A model generated the notes under the pieces. The model did not search any database and had not been told where the DNA came from. It saw only the letters and a list, made by a program, of their open reading frames with translations. The position numbers and the translations under genes are program-made. A stretch of 64,000 nt of DNA from Anniella stebbinsi (lineage: Eukaryota; Chordata; Lepidosauria; Squamata; Anniellidae), in the NCBI GenBank assembly GCA_029215795.1, contig JARDYH010000002.1, forward strand, positions 60,985,001 to 61,049,000, written 5' to 3'. Shown here in pieces: positions 24,966 through 34,853 of the stretch (the first letter of the stretch is position 1; every line of letters starts with the position of its first letter).

Positions 24966-25098
24966 CACAATCCTATGCAGATTTAGACAGGAAAAAAAGT
25001 CCTACAACTCCTGGCATTCCCCAGTCAACCATGTTGGCTGGCGAATGCTGGGAGTTGTAGGACATTTTTCTGTCTAAACCTGCATACTTGTGCCCTTA
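24966..25098. mobile_element. palindromic MITE with CTACAACTCC core
   Basis: The outer arms GGCACAATCCTATGCAGATT and AACCTGCATACTTGTGCCC are inverted, as are the inner arms GTCCTACAACTCCTGGCATT and AATGCTGGGAGTTGTAGGAC. The loop is near 25032. No coding capacity. Confidence 0.65.
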
Positions 25099-26380
25099 AT
25101 AAAGAACTGATCTATTAAAAGCTTAAATGCCATGATAACTAGGGACAGGAGATCCATATGCAGAGATAGGTAGTACCCAGTGGGTAATATCCTATTCTGC
25201 CCATGTGCTCACAGAACTCCCTGCTTAGGCAACAGAACTTTTGTAGTTACAAAAATAATATAAAATGAGTCAAAATGCTCACTTCTGGAACAGGGCAGGT
25301 CAATGGAGCTTGAATAAGGGAGCACTGCTGAACTGTCCCAACCTGGAAATGAGAATTTCTGCTCATCCCTGGGAACATTATTAGAAGCACAAAAGCCCCA
25401 TTGCACAAGTGATGGGTCCCTTGAGTGCAACGGATCCAGGGGAGATGAGCAGCCTTTTGGATACTGTTTGATTATTAGAAGCTGAGTACAGAAAATACTG
25501 TCTTCATTTTTTTTCTTGCTTGTGAGATTTCCTGGGACATTCTGAGTCCAGATTTGGAGGCAAATTCAACACGATAATTCTTATGTTCATACAGGAATTT
25601 AATATAGATAGTGTAACACAAAGTTGTCTCTTCCAGGCAGAACTCACAGTCCATTAAATGTCCAAATTATTTATCTTGCTATAGTCAGGCTCTCTTCTTT
25701 CAAGCATCTTGGTCATGACAACTGCAGAAAAAAAGTAAACTTGTGATGAGACAGTCAGACCATGCAAGATTCTGTCTGGATCTCTTTGGTGCATGACTGC
25801 AAGTGGCTGAAAAGTGTGAAAAAGCTGATCCAGGTAGAATCTGGCCATATCACTTGATCTACAAACACATGGCTTGTAATGGACTGATATGGCTGTCAGT
25901 GCCAAATAATGGAATGATTCTTCCCCCACAGCTGCATAGGCTGGGATTGCTGCATAAAGAGATTCCACGATAGATCAAGGTCTCCACTGCAGAGGCATTA
26001 GGATCTTATTATGAATCATCATGCTTTTTTGAAGACTGAAAAAAATGCTGAATAGCTGCCAACTTTTTGAGGGGCAAAAGATTAAAGCTTAGGGCTACGT
26101 AAATTATCTTCATAGCAACAATATAATTATCTTTGCTAAGAAAAGATTAAATTATAGAATTCTCTTAGAAAAGTTTGGAAAAGGTCAAATGAGAGTTGCT
26201 GATGTAAGAACATCTTGAATAATTAAAAATGAAGAGAAATTAGGAGTAATAGTAAAACATAAACAGTAGTACAATATTTTCTCTAAGAAGTCTATAAAGA
26301 CCGTTGATAGAAATAGTCAATCTTCATTAAATTGTTTGCATGAAGAATTAAACAAAACACTGCTAAGTTATACACAGTGG
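25099..26380. other. intronic; no gene seen
   Basis: No exon or clear repeat recognised. The open frames on the - strand at 25209-25430 and 25654-25968 (104 codons) have no similarity I recognise. Confidence 0.4.
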
Positions 26381-26381
26381 C

Positions 26382-26843
26382 CGTGTCTACACTGGCCTTT
26401 TTTCCTGGGGTCGTCCTTGTGCATCCCAGGGGATCCCAGGAGCAGGGAGGGATGACCCCTCCATTTTTGCGGGATAACCGAGACCTCAGTCATCTTGATT
26501 TTACCTGTGGTCCCAGGACAATCCCAAGGGCTGCAGGCAGTGTGGGCACCTGTCCTGACTTCTTCCCTCTTACCTGCGAGTAGCAGCTGGTCCAGAGGGC
26601 ATCCAGGGGTATCGGGGGTGGGGGGAGTAGGGGTGGTTTTTTGGGGGTTTACTTACTTTTCGGAGGAGCACAATTGCGCTCCCAGCTCCTGCAGCTTAAA
26701 AAAAAATGGCAGGCGCAATGTCCCTGTTTGTTTTTGGGACATCAAACTTCCTGTTTAGATGCCCAAGGACGATCACAGAAACAGGTAAGCCCGCGATCCT
26801 CCCCCCTTCCTCCCTCTACACCCTTAGGTGTAGAAAGGGCCAG
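26382..26843. mobile_element. hAT-like MITE, GGCC..GTCTACAC ends
   Basis: The left end CAGTGGCCGTGTCTACACTG and right end GGTGTAGAAAGGGCCAGTG form an inverted repeat. The interior is GC-rich (GGATCCCAGG, GGTCCCAGGACAATCCCA) against AT-rich flanks. No clear 8-bp duplication. Confidence 0.6.
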
Positions 26844-27330
26844 TGACTCAAACGTTCAGGATAATTTAATCAGAAATACAAAGCAACAAAAAACAGCAAG
26901 GTTTGATTCATTAGTTGCCACTGTTAGGAGCTAATTTCCTATTGATCAGATGATTGAGCCTATAGCACTGTACATGAATGTTTATAGTTTGTTTTAATGC
27001 GTGCCGTGTTCCTTGCTCTGGAAATTTTCCTCCCCCGATTTGGTGGTTTGTTGCCATTGCGACACAGACTTCATGTCTTGTGTTTCAAAACAGAGAAATA
27101 AAAAGTATGTTGGACTATATATGTTGCATCCCAAATTTCAGGTTTCTGTCTGTCTTGAAAGTAGAAGGACCTTTACAGGTTTGGCATCCCTGTCGATGAA
27201 TTAACAAGTTAGCAAAGCCCAAGCGACTAGATAGATGGATACTGATAGAATTAACAGTTAGATTTTTCTGTAGGCTGAAAAGGTTTTGCAGTTTGTGTAC
27301 AAGTTGAGATTTGAATGTTTCGGAATGTTG
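26844..27330. other. intronic; no gene seen
   Basis: No exon recognised; precedes the 3' terminus of the retrotransposon on the - strand. Confidence 0.4.
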
Positions 27331-27720
27331 CGGGAAGTGTAGGGTGTGAAATAATGAGACAAGACAAGAAAATGGATTTTAAAACAGGGCCACTTTTATT
27401 ATAGATCTGCAGTATGGGAAACCTATGCGGACATCCTACTCAACAATGGGCGAGCCATTCACCACCTGAGAGATGGCGTGATTCCAAACGCCACCCCCCA
27501 GGCTTGCCCCTTTTGGGGTAGGGAGACCTTCCGGTGTCGACCCCTCCTCATGCCGTTTAGCTCCGAGTGGGTGAGAAAGGTTAGCCTCAAAGGTAACCCT
27601 TATCCCTCCAGCTGCCGCCGTAAAGCTCACCGCTGAGGGGCCTCAGGCATTACCCATCACCACAACAGTGCCTGTGAATGCTCACCAACCCTACCAATGC
27701 TCCGGATGTTCGCAAAACCT
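27331..27720 (-). repeat. 3' terminal repeat part of YR retrotransposon
   Basis: Read on the - strand it aligns with 40695-41069: shared blocks are GAGCATTCACAGGCACTGTT, GATAAGGGTTACCTTTGAG, AACCTTTCTCACC, GGAAGGTCTCCCT, CAAAAGGGG, GCAGATCT, TAAAA and GTGGCCCT. Both end near CTTCCCGCAA. The polyadenylation-type signal (AATAAAA) is in the same place in both. Confidence 0.7.
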
Positions 27721-27823
27721 GCCACAGGGAGCGACAATGCACTTGATTAGTCGCTCCCCCCCCCCCCACCTAGATCTAATAACATCGTGCCAACCCAACT
27801 GCAGATCTTTCAGGAATAAATCA

Positions 27824-28241
27824 TTACCAGGGTCTGACATAAGAAGAGTGGCAAAGTAAAAGCCACTGAGCCGACAAACCCTTCAGAATATCAGGAGATA
27901 ATGGCTGACGCGAATCAGGCACGCGAGCGGTCACTTTGCTCCATCCCCGTAAGGTGCGACGGACCTGAAAATCAACTGTATTATCCTCAACGCCCCACAT
28001 CTTAGACAGGAAAGAGAGGGCAGCCAATTTACCTCCGATGGATCCTGCGGAAAGGCCTCTCCGCCGAGAAGCAATGCAAAAACTGCAGCAAATGCTCCAC
28101 TGGTATCGGCCATTGCTGCTGAAGCTGCATGTGGGCTCTGAAAGAAAGAAATTCCCTACCTGCCCTTGAATAAGCACCGCGTGTGCTAGGTGCTAGAGAA
28201 TGCCATGTTGCCCGCTCCACTTCCTCCTGCCAATTTCCCAA
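27824..28241 (-). pseudogene. tyrosine recombinase, N-terminal half only
   Basis: The first frame (28241-28029) carries SLAPSTRGAYSRAGREFLSF and WPIPVEHLLQFLH, the SAM-like core-binding domain of DIRS/Ngaro tyrosine recombinases. It shifts frame near 28060 and continues (to 27824) with SIGGKLAALSFLSKMWGVED, FQVRRTLRGW and RQPLSPDILKGL. This enzyme would join circular DNA copies into the genome. The catalytic domain with the R..HxxR..Y residues should follow but is absent: the 3' terminal repeat begins instead, so a deletion removed it. The start overlaps the end of the RNase H frame by 49 nt in another frame, a normal layout for these elements. Confidence 0.7.
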
Positions 28242-29098
28242 AGGGTTGCTGGCATCGCCTCCGGAATTGGCTGTGCCCAGGGCGCAAGTTCCCGGAACCT
28301 CTGGACCTGCTGACGCGATAAAGCGTCTGCAATGGGGTTTTCAAGGCCTGGAACGTGCCGAGCTCTGAATAATATGTTGTTGCGCAGGCAATGTAAAGTA
28401 AAGGCCCTGACTAACGTCATGACCCTGTGACTCTGAGATGACAGTGTATTTATCACCTGCACCGTAGCCAAATTATCGCACCAGAAGTGCACCACTGAAT
28501 CGCGCATCTCATTGACCCAAAGATGCGCTGCTACATATATTGGAAAAAATTCCAAAAAGGTGAGATCTCTGCAAATGTCAGTGGAGAGCCATTCTTCCAG
28601 CCAGCGCTCAGAGCACCAATGGTCCTGCCAGATAATACCGAAACCCAAGGCCCCAGACGCGTCTGAATGGATTTGCATCTCCGCTTCTAGTAGGAGATCA
28701 TGTCTCCAAAAAGAAACACCATTGTATTCCTCCAGGAAACAAAGCCACGTGATGAGGTCTTCCCGCATTGCCCGTGTGAACCGCACCCTCTGGTGGGGAC
28801 GCCTAAGCCCCTTCATGGCGGCACACAAGCGTCTACGGAAAACACGACCAGGGGCGACCACCTGACATGCGAAATTAAGATGACCCAGAGTGGACTGAAG
28901 CTGGGCCAAGGTTACCTTAGAAGCATTAATAATTGGTAACAATTTGTCCTGCAAAGCAAAGATCTTATCCATAGGAAGCCGACAACATTGTTGTACGGAA
29001 TCCAACTGAATGCCCAAGAATTTGATATCATTCACTGGTCCCTCTGTCTTTTCCTGTGCCAGTGGGACCCCCAGCTCCTCATGAGGAATGCGCAGCAT
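28193..29098 (-). pseudogene. reverse transcriptase thumb and RNase H
   Basis: A 301-codon open frame, the longest in the window. It starts within the reverse transcriptase, just after the YLDD box, with FLGIQLDSVQQCCRLPMDKI and LQSTLGHLNFACQVV (connection region). RNase H follows, with all four acidic residues visible in context: HSDASGALGFG, FLEFFPIYVAAHLW, WCDNLATVQVIN and NPIADALSR. A C-terminal FRELAPWAQPIPE segment is typical of DIRS/Ngaro proteins. The enzyme would copy element RNA and degrade the RNA strand. The Met at 29098 is not a true start: the upstream part of the enzyme lies in other frames (29766-29032), so the gene is broken by frameshifts. Confidence 0.85.
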
Positions 29099-29349
29099 GT
29101 GGAGTCACATGGGCCCGCAGACAGGAAGTCATCCAGGTAGAATGCAGTCCTGAGACTCTGCCCTCTCACGGAGGGCCCATTCCAAAAAGGAGCTGAAAGT
29201 CTCAAACATGGCACAGGATATGGCGCAGCCCATTGGTAGTGCCCTGTCCACATAAAATTGTCTGTCAAAACAAAACCCCAGCAGATCAAAATCGTCAGGG
29301 TTGATGGGAATATGCGAAATGCTGATTTGATGTCACATTTCCCCATCAA
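29032..29349 (-). pseudogene. reverse transcriptase palm, frameshifted
   Basis: This frame begins with GKCDIKSAFRIFP, which holds the first catalytic Asp of the palm. It ends with FYLDDFLSAGP (about 29111-29142), the YxDD box with the other two. The segment between, which should carry a L-P-M-G block, is in another frame over roughly 29150-29300, consistent with a small deletion near 29310 and a compensating indel before the YLDD box. The gene could not yield a working enzyme. Confidence 0.75.
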
Positions 29350-29364
29350 AGCTCCCTGACCGAA

Positions 29365-29766
29365 TCAATGCACCATTGCTACGGCTGCGTCAAATGAGGC
29401 GTAACGCACTGAACAAAGGTGATCTGGAATGGAATCATTAACAGATCCACCTCTGGGGAAAGACAGGTTGTGTATCAACCTGAATTCCCCAGGCGTCTTT
29501 TTGGGAACTATTCCCAAAGGAGAGACCCTAAGATTTGGGATAGGAGGGGAAACAAAGGGGCTGAGGACCCTCCCTGCATCCACTTCCTTAGCAATCTTCT
29601 CACGAACTAAAGGCTCCATGAGACTGATTGATTTCTGATTCCTAGTGAAAATTGCCTGGCGTGTGCCTTTAAAAGGAATACGAAACCCCTCTGTAAAACC
29701 TAGCTCTAAGTAGATTGCATCCTGCCGCTTCGGGTAGAGCGTCAGCAGATGCCTCAACGGCCCCAA
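29365..29766 (-). pseudogene. reverse transcriptase N-terminal fingers
   Basis: A 133-codon frame with GRVLSPFVSPPIPNLRVSPL, GIVPKKTPGEFRLIHNLSFP and RGGSVNDSIP, the N-terminal blocks of DIRS/Ngaro reverse transcriptases. It is separated from the palm frame by a stop/frame change near 29350-29365. It directly follows the gag zinc-binding frame. Confidence 0.8.
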
Positions 29767-29767
29767 C

Positions 29768-30085
29768 TTAAGAGGGCTGGGACCCCTTGGGAGGTGGCTG
29801 CTGCCCTCCAGGCTTCCTGCCCCCTTGTGGGTCTCGACCCCTACCGCGCCCCCCTTTATTTCTGGAGCAACTGGAGGCTGGGTGTTGGCCGTTGCAGATT
29901 GGGCATTCGTGTTGATATCTGCACATAGCCCGGGTACAGCTGCCCTTCACACTGTACTCCCAGCAAGGCGGGCAGGGTTGAACCCCCTGCCCCGCACTTC
30001 CAGCAAAATTGGAGGCGGGTTGATGTTTTGCGAAGTTATGTCCACTATCCACTCTTTCCCCGACTCCGGGCCACGCTGGCGTCAT
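29768..30085 (-). pseudogene. gag C-terminus with Cys/His knuckle
   Basis: The frame contains CPPCWEYSVKGSCTRAMCRY and QHECPICNGQHPASSC, a Cys/His-rich nucleic-acid-binding motif characteristic of gag proteins in DIRS/Ngaro elements. A Gly/Arg/Pro-rich tail (GGRGRGRDPQGGRKPGGQQ) follows. It probably was continuous with the gag frame at 30711-30082, from which it is separated by a frame change near 30100. Confidence 0.75.
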
Positions 30086-30711
30086 AAATTGAAGCCAGAG
30101 ATCATTGTCTTTAACATCCCACTGAAGGGAATGATCAAAGGCGGCCTTTTGTGGAAAGACTCGTCATAAGCGAGCCAGGCTCCGCCCTCATATTCAGAAA
30201 AGGCCCAATAAATAATATCCAAGTATTTAGTTAGTATGCAGCCCCGATTAGGAAATCGCTGTTGCACCACCCCCATGTAAATCAAGAAACCAGGGAGCCA
30301 GTTGGACCAAGTCCTGTCTACCTTCTTATTCTTCATTCTCTCGAATTCCCTGTCCACCTGTTTGTCTTTTTCCTTGTCCTCGGGTTCCCGAAAGAGCAAG
30401 GAAAACACATCAATATATTCACCTTTTAAAATCTTTTCCCTTGTGGAATTCAAAAGGTGATAACCTAATGGAGCTGCCGTGCTCCCTGTAGGAATAGCAT
30501 CCCTTGCCGCCCTGGCGTAAGGGTCCTTAGCACCCGGAGGCATGTCTGTCCTTCCGGAAGCCGCGATACCGGCCGGACCTTGCCAGACCGCAGTGCACAC
30601 CTCGGTTGCTGATGGTGACTGCGGGGTGGCACTAGACCCCCCTTCTACACCACTACCCTGTTGGGAAGGGGTAACGGGAGGTACCATCAGGGGCGCCGCC
30701 ACGGCCTGCAT
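30082..30711 (-). pseudogene. gag-like capsid region
   Basis: A 209-codon frame. The N-terminal half is Pro/Ser/Ala-rich. The C-terminal half has LGYHLLNSTREKILKGEYID, VFSLLFREPE, DRTWSNWLPGFLIYMGVVQQ and DIIYWAFSEYEGGAWLAYDE, a pattern seen in gag-like proteins of vertebrate DIRS/Ngaro elements. It would form the particle that packages element RNA. It overlaps the zinc-knuckle frame by a few bases in another frame. Confidence 0.65.
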
Positions 30712-30868
30712 TGCTGTACCCCACCGTGGAGAACAGGCCCCCGCCGGACCCTGGGTCTCCGCAAATTGCTGACTGCCTGATGAGTTCCCACCGGTGAATG
30801 TTAGGAGAGGTCATCCGAAGCCATTGAGCCAAGGATGCCAAGCCCAAGGAGAAAAGGGGGGCCATTGC

Positions 30869-31363
30869 TTAAGAATGTAACTGAGATGTAGTACAGTGTG
30901 TCTCACCTGCCGCCTGAACCCGTCTTCGCTCCCCAAGTGGCAAAATTGGCTCAACATTGACGTTCATCACCGTTGCGGCTTGGCTTACGTCTGCAACCAG
31001 TTCGACGTTCCCACCAGTCGTACTGGACGTTGACCCGGCAGGGGCACTCGGCTCGGGGATGCTGGACGTCGCCTCAATAGCATCCAGCCGTGCTGCAAAA
31101 GATGTCAGCATTTTATCCTGAACCTGAGCCCTAGTCAACCTCTTGCCATGCACCACTCCCCTCCCTTTAAGGTTGGAAACTGGAGAGGGGGCAATCCCCT
31201 TTTCCCTTTCAGCTGCTGTTAACCTAGCAAGGATCGCGGAAATGTTGGGATCTTCATCCTCCTCAGAAGAATATGCATTCTGAGGCCAAACGCGCTTGGC
31301 TGGGGGACAAGGGGCTCTCCCCTTCCCTTTCTTGCCACTGATGCCCTTCTTGGGAGGCATCAC
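30869..31363 (-). pseudogene. gag-like N-terminal frame
   Basis: A 164-codon frame starting MMPPKKGISGKKGKGRAPCP, basic at the start, then acidic (SSEEDEDPNISAILARLTAA), then low complexity. No enzymatic domain. By position it is the N-terminal part of the element's gag. A further frame at 30865-30653 lies between it and the capsid frame, so frame changes are likely here too. The downstream part, with CTTSQLHS, may be out of frame. Confidence 0.5.
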
Positions 31364-32290
31364 ATGTTGCTATTGCAGAACTATAAGCCTGGAAGCTGCC
31401 TGTGAGGGTAAGCTAAAGGCTATGAAGAAACTGCCTTTCCCCCCTTCTCTGCCCGCTCGATTGTATCAAGCGTGCCTGAAGGCTGCCTGCCAAGTCTTCC
31501 CAGCAACAAAGATCTGCCCAGCAATAAGGAATTGGCACACGGCCAAGATTAAGGAAGCGTGCTTACAGGAAGTCTGCCGAGTTTTGCCCGGCAACAAAGT
31601 TCTGCCCGGCAGCAAAGTTTTGCCCGGCAACAAGGAATTGGCTGCACAATAAGTCCGCCCACGGCCAAGACGTAGGAGAGAAAGGCACCCCTCACCCAGC
31701 GCCCAATTCATGGCCGGAGCCCAGTCCCCCTAGTATAACGGCCGCCCTGTCTCCCCAGACCAGATCTCGCACAGGGAAAAAACCTGATGGACTTAAGAAA
31801 CTTGGGGGGGAGGGGTTTTTGGCCATCCTGCCTTCTAAAATCTGAGGCCCCACTGCCCAAATGGCCATCGCCGCCATGCTGCTGCGCCGCCGCCCGCCCC
31901 AGGGACCACCCACCAAGCGCTCCCAGAAAGATAGGCGGGGGAGTCCGTCCGGCCCTCAAAACCTGTGGCCTCGGTAGGCCGAAGAAGCTGCCTCTCCTGC
32001 TGGCCACCGATCCCTGCGGCTTGCAATGCTATTCGACGAGGCACCTGCAAGTCCTCCGCCGCTATGCGAGCTCTCTCCCCGCTGTGCTAGCTGCAAAGAG
32101 GGAGAAACAAATGGCCGCTGGGAGGGGTGAGTACCATACATACTCCTTAGTCCCCTCCCAGCCATGGTGTCACCACTGGGGAGCCCACCAATGGGTGGCT
32201 CCCCTGTCTCATCTGTCATCCCACCCCCACCGCAACCTCCTTTTCGCGCCCAGGCGTGCCGGGCGTGAAAAGGGGCTCAAACAACTACTG
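31364..32290 (-). promoter_or_regulatory. 5' untranslated/terminal region of YR element
   Basis: GC-rich leader, CpG-bearing in an AT-rich intron. 31581-31637 contains three near-identical units of about 19 bp (TTTTGCCCGGCAACAAAG), with degraded units at 31494-31530. The outer part (32290-32090) has patchy similarity to 40370-40470. As the 5' end it presumably held the promoter; no motif can be assigned. Open frames on the opposite strand here are CpG/GC artefacts. Confidence 0.5.
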
Positions 32291-32536
32291 TAGTTTATTG
32301 ATATTCTCTGTGTGTGTATCTTGATACTGATATTTACTGTTCGTTTTACAGCATACACTGTCTTGTGTTTGAAGCTACGGTTTTCCCTCTTATTATATAA
32401 TTGTGAGCTTCTTGCAACACATCTGGAATATGATAGTCATATAGCACAATCTTCTTTTAGCTGTAAGAATTTTTGAGGTGGACAGAGATCTTGCTATGAC
32501 TAATACGAGAGTTGCCTATGAAAATTCTGCAAACCT
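32291..32536. other. intronic, nothing recognised
   Basis: AT-rich intronic flank of the retrotransposon. Confidence 0.4.
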
Positions 32537-32668
32537 GGGCAGGATCTACACTACTGCTTTATAATGGTTTATAACAGTCTTGACAACTCTTGCGGCCCAT
32601 GACACGTTACATATACCGTTTTCAAACCGCTTTCAAAGTGTTATATCCTGCTTGGTGTAAATCTGGAG
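32537..32668. mobile_element. short hAT-like MITE
   Basis: The left end GGGCAGGATCTACACTACTG and right end TTGGTGTAAATCTGGAGTG are inverted. CTTTATAATGGTTTATAACA and TTTCAAACCGCTTTCAAAG inside form the arms, and GCGGCCCATGACACG lies in the middle. It belongs to the GATCTACAC-end group with 1192-1411 and 37331-37921. Confidence 0.6.
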
Positions 32669-33045
32669 TGGCTGATCTTTAGGCATCTTGGAGATTAATT
32701 TTCTAAATTTTTTTTGTGATCATTTTTTCTGCTACAATACTTTGCTTCTGCAGGTCAAATTCATCAGAGGATCCATAGGAATTCTAATATGTGAATGTAT
32801 GGTTGATGAACTGTCTTAAGCTGACTTTGCATGCCAATGCAATAGGAACATCAAAGAAGGTGAAACAGAAAGTGAACAAAAGCAGAGTGGGACATCATGT
32901 TTCAAAACAAAAAATGAGATCTCATCCTGTCCTGGTCCTAGCCTCTGCTCCAAGGAGAAACGTTAGGAGGTTTCCACGATTCATCTCTTTCTACACTGAG
33001 TTGCACTTGACCCAGACTGAACAGGCATGAAAACTCAGTCAACAA

Positions 33046-33338
33046 GAACTAGACTGACAACCGTTACCCAGAGGACCTTCTCTTCTGCCGCTCCCAGATT
33101 GTGGAATGACCTGCCGGGAGAGATTCGCCAACTTACTAGTCTTCAGGAATTTAAAAGATCTATAAAGACTGATCTCTTCCGGCAGGCCTACCTAGATGAA
33201 TTTTAAAGTGTTTTATTGGTGTTTTATTGGTGTTTTAATGATGTACTGGTTTTATCTGCTTTTAATCAGTTTTTGTATTTTGTGTTTGGTGTTGTTCCCC
33301 GCCTCGATCCGTTGGGAGAGGCGGGTGATAAATAAATA

Positions 33339-33372
<34 letters not shown>
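33046..33372 (+). mobile_element. L2-group LINE 3' end with (ATT)n tail
   Basis: 33072-33206 encodes RTFSSAAPRLWNDLPGEIRQ, LTSLQEFKRS and IKTDLFRQAYLDEF followed by a stop: the conserved C-terminus of L2/CR1-group ORF2. The 3' UTR follows, with the hairpin CCCCGCCTCGATCCGTTGGG, then AGGCGGGTGATAAATAAATA and (ATT)n to 33372. This is the clearest LINE 3' end here. 5'-truncated, + strand. Confidence 0.8.
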
Positions 33373-33377
<5 letters not shown>

Positions 33378-33437
33378 CCTTTCTTTACTTCTACTCTAAA
33401 ACATATTAATGACACATTTCAACAGTTCTGTAAGAGT

Positions 33438-33464
33438 AGTGTGTGTGGTGTGTGTGTGTGTGTA
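33438..33464. repeat. (GT)n microsatellite
   Basis: GTGTGTGGTGTGTGTGTGTG followed by GTGTAA. Confidence 0.8.
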
Positions 33465-33888
33465 ATTCCATACTACTTGTTCTAAAATCCATCTTAGGGA
33501 TGGATTTTTTCCTTATTATTTCAGTAATTGCTTCTCTAGAAACTCTTTCTCCTTCAATCACAACTCTCATTTCTTTTCTTAAACTGGCCTGTTCAGTTGG
33601 CCTTCTTGCTAGGGATAGCAGAATGGATGGAATCTCGGCTTAAAGTCTTACAGGCTTTCATTTTATACAGAAAAGCAGGAGGACACTTGTACATTTTCTG
33701 GTGAGAACTAAGTTTCCTATCAATGTTGCAAAGTGGACCTACTTTCTCTCTCATTGGATCCCAAGGGAAATTAGGGAGAAATGGGGCAGCTACCTTCTCA
33801 CAGGCACAGGCAAGTACAGCAGGGCATCTTTTGGGAAAAGAAACAAGCCACCTCTGATTCAGCTGAACTCAAAGCTGCTATAGATGTC

Positions 33889-34853
33889 TAGGGCCATGTC
33901 TGGATGATGATGCCTTTGCTGCTCATTTTCTTGAAACCCCGCGGCATCATAGCTGTGGGGTGAAGATGCTAAATCTTGATGGCAGGAGGGAGCACGAGCT
34001 TTTCAGCTGAAAAAGTGGCAGTGCTGGCAGCTATTCAGCTCATCAAGTCCACACCCTGCTCTGTGCCCTGCTTTCCCGGCTTACTGCAACATACCCTGGG
34101 CCTTGTTCTGTCCCTGAAATGCCCCCGGCTTCGCTGAACAGTGAGGTCACCACCGACAGACGGCCGAAAGGAGGTGGTGACCTCACAGTAAAGGGAAAAG
34201 CCACAGTAAATGGGCAACTTTTAAAGCGCGCAGTGCTACTGTGCAACCACCACAGGGTATACAGGGTGCCTATCTACACACCAGTTTTTTGACGTTTGAT
34301 AAGGGTTATGAAAACTCTTTGGGCCACATGACGCACTCCCTATAACGTTGTATATCTGAGGTTTTTTAAAACTCACTTCAGTTATATACAACGGTTTCAT
34401 TTTTAATAAATAGTTTTAAGTAAAATAATGTGTCCTTCCTTACCGTTTCTGATTCATGGGGGCAGTGCTTCCTTTACTGGTGCCCAAATGCTTAGCAGTT
34501 GATTGGTGGGGAAGAAAAAGGAAGTGGACCAGTGAACTACAACACCCACAATTCTTAGCCCTATACTCGCTAGGGAATGACAGAGGAACTAAGAAGGAAG
34601 TGTGTAACTGAACTACAACCCCCACAATGTCTTGCCCTAAATTCATTGAAAAACGAAAGAGAAAGAGACAGGGCAGAACAGTGTGTGACCGCACACGCCG
34701 CTTTAAAGATGGAAGACTGTTCTCCTGTAACGTGAGTACTCAGTAATGTGGCCTAAGACGTTTTAGAACGCACCTATTTGGAACGTTTTAAAATACTTTT
34801 TAAAACGTTCCAAAGGACTGTGTGGATTCCTCCAGGGTGTATAGACAGCCCCA
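33889..34853. mobile_element. MITE host of a nested MITE
   Basis: The outer ends TAGGGCCATGTCTGGATGAT (33889) and GGTGTATAGACAGCCCCAA (34853) form a diverged inverted repeat enclosing the element at 34262-34835. The sequence left of the nested element contains a hairpin at about 34142-34185 (GAGGTCACCACC and GGTGGTGACCTC). The outer element is older than the inner one. Its own target duplication is not clear. Confidence 0.45.
34262..34835. mobile_element. hAT-like MITE, copy 2 of 574-bp family
   Basis: Begins CAGGGTGCCTATCTACACAC and ends TGTGTGGATTCCTCCAG. Flanking octamers AGGGTATA (34254-34261) and GGTGTATA (34836-34843) match at 6 of 8. It is collinear with 21385-21961 including the two tandem 75-bp units and the GGGCCACATGACGCAC block. 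No functional gene; the antisense frame 34440-34694 is discussed with copy 1. Confidence 0.75.

Larger units (their letters stand above)
27331..32290 (-). mobile_element. DIRS/Ngaro-type YR retrotransposon, defective
   Basis: On the - strand, in order: long GC-rich 5' region (32290-31364), gag-like frames (31363-29768), reverse transcriptase and RNase H (29766-28193), N-terminal half of a tyrosine recombinase (28241-27824), and a 3' terminal region (about 27720-27331) with the polyadenylation-type signal AATAAAAG. A tyrosine recombinase instead of an integrase, and a CCHC/CCCH-like gag with CWEYSVKGSC, define the DIRS superfamily. No methyltransferase domain is seen between RNase H and recombinase, which favours Ngaro over classical DIRS. 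Several frameshifts and loss of the recombinase catalytic half make it inactive. Outer boundaries are approximate. Its GC content is far above the surrounding intron. Confidence 0.8.

Noticed and set aside
31787..32293. 168-codon + strand frame opposite the retrotransposon leader
   Set aside because: GC-rich shadow frame antisense to the element's 5' region; no protein similarity.
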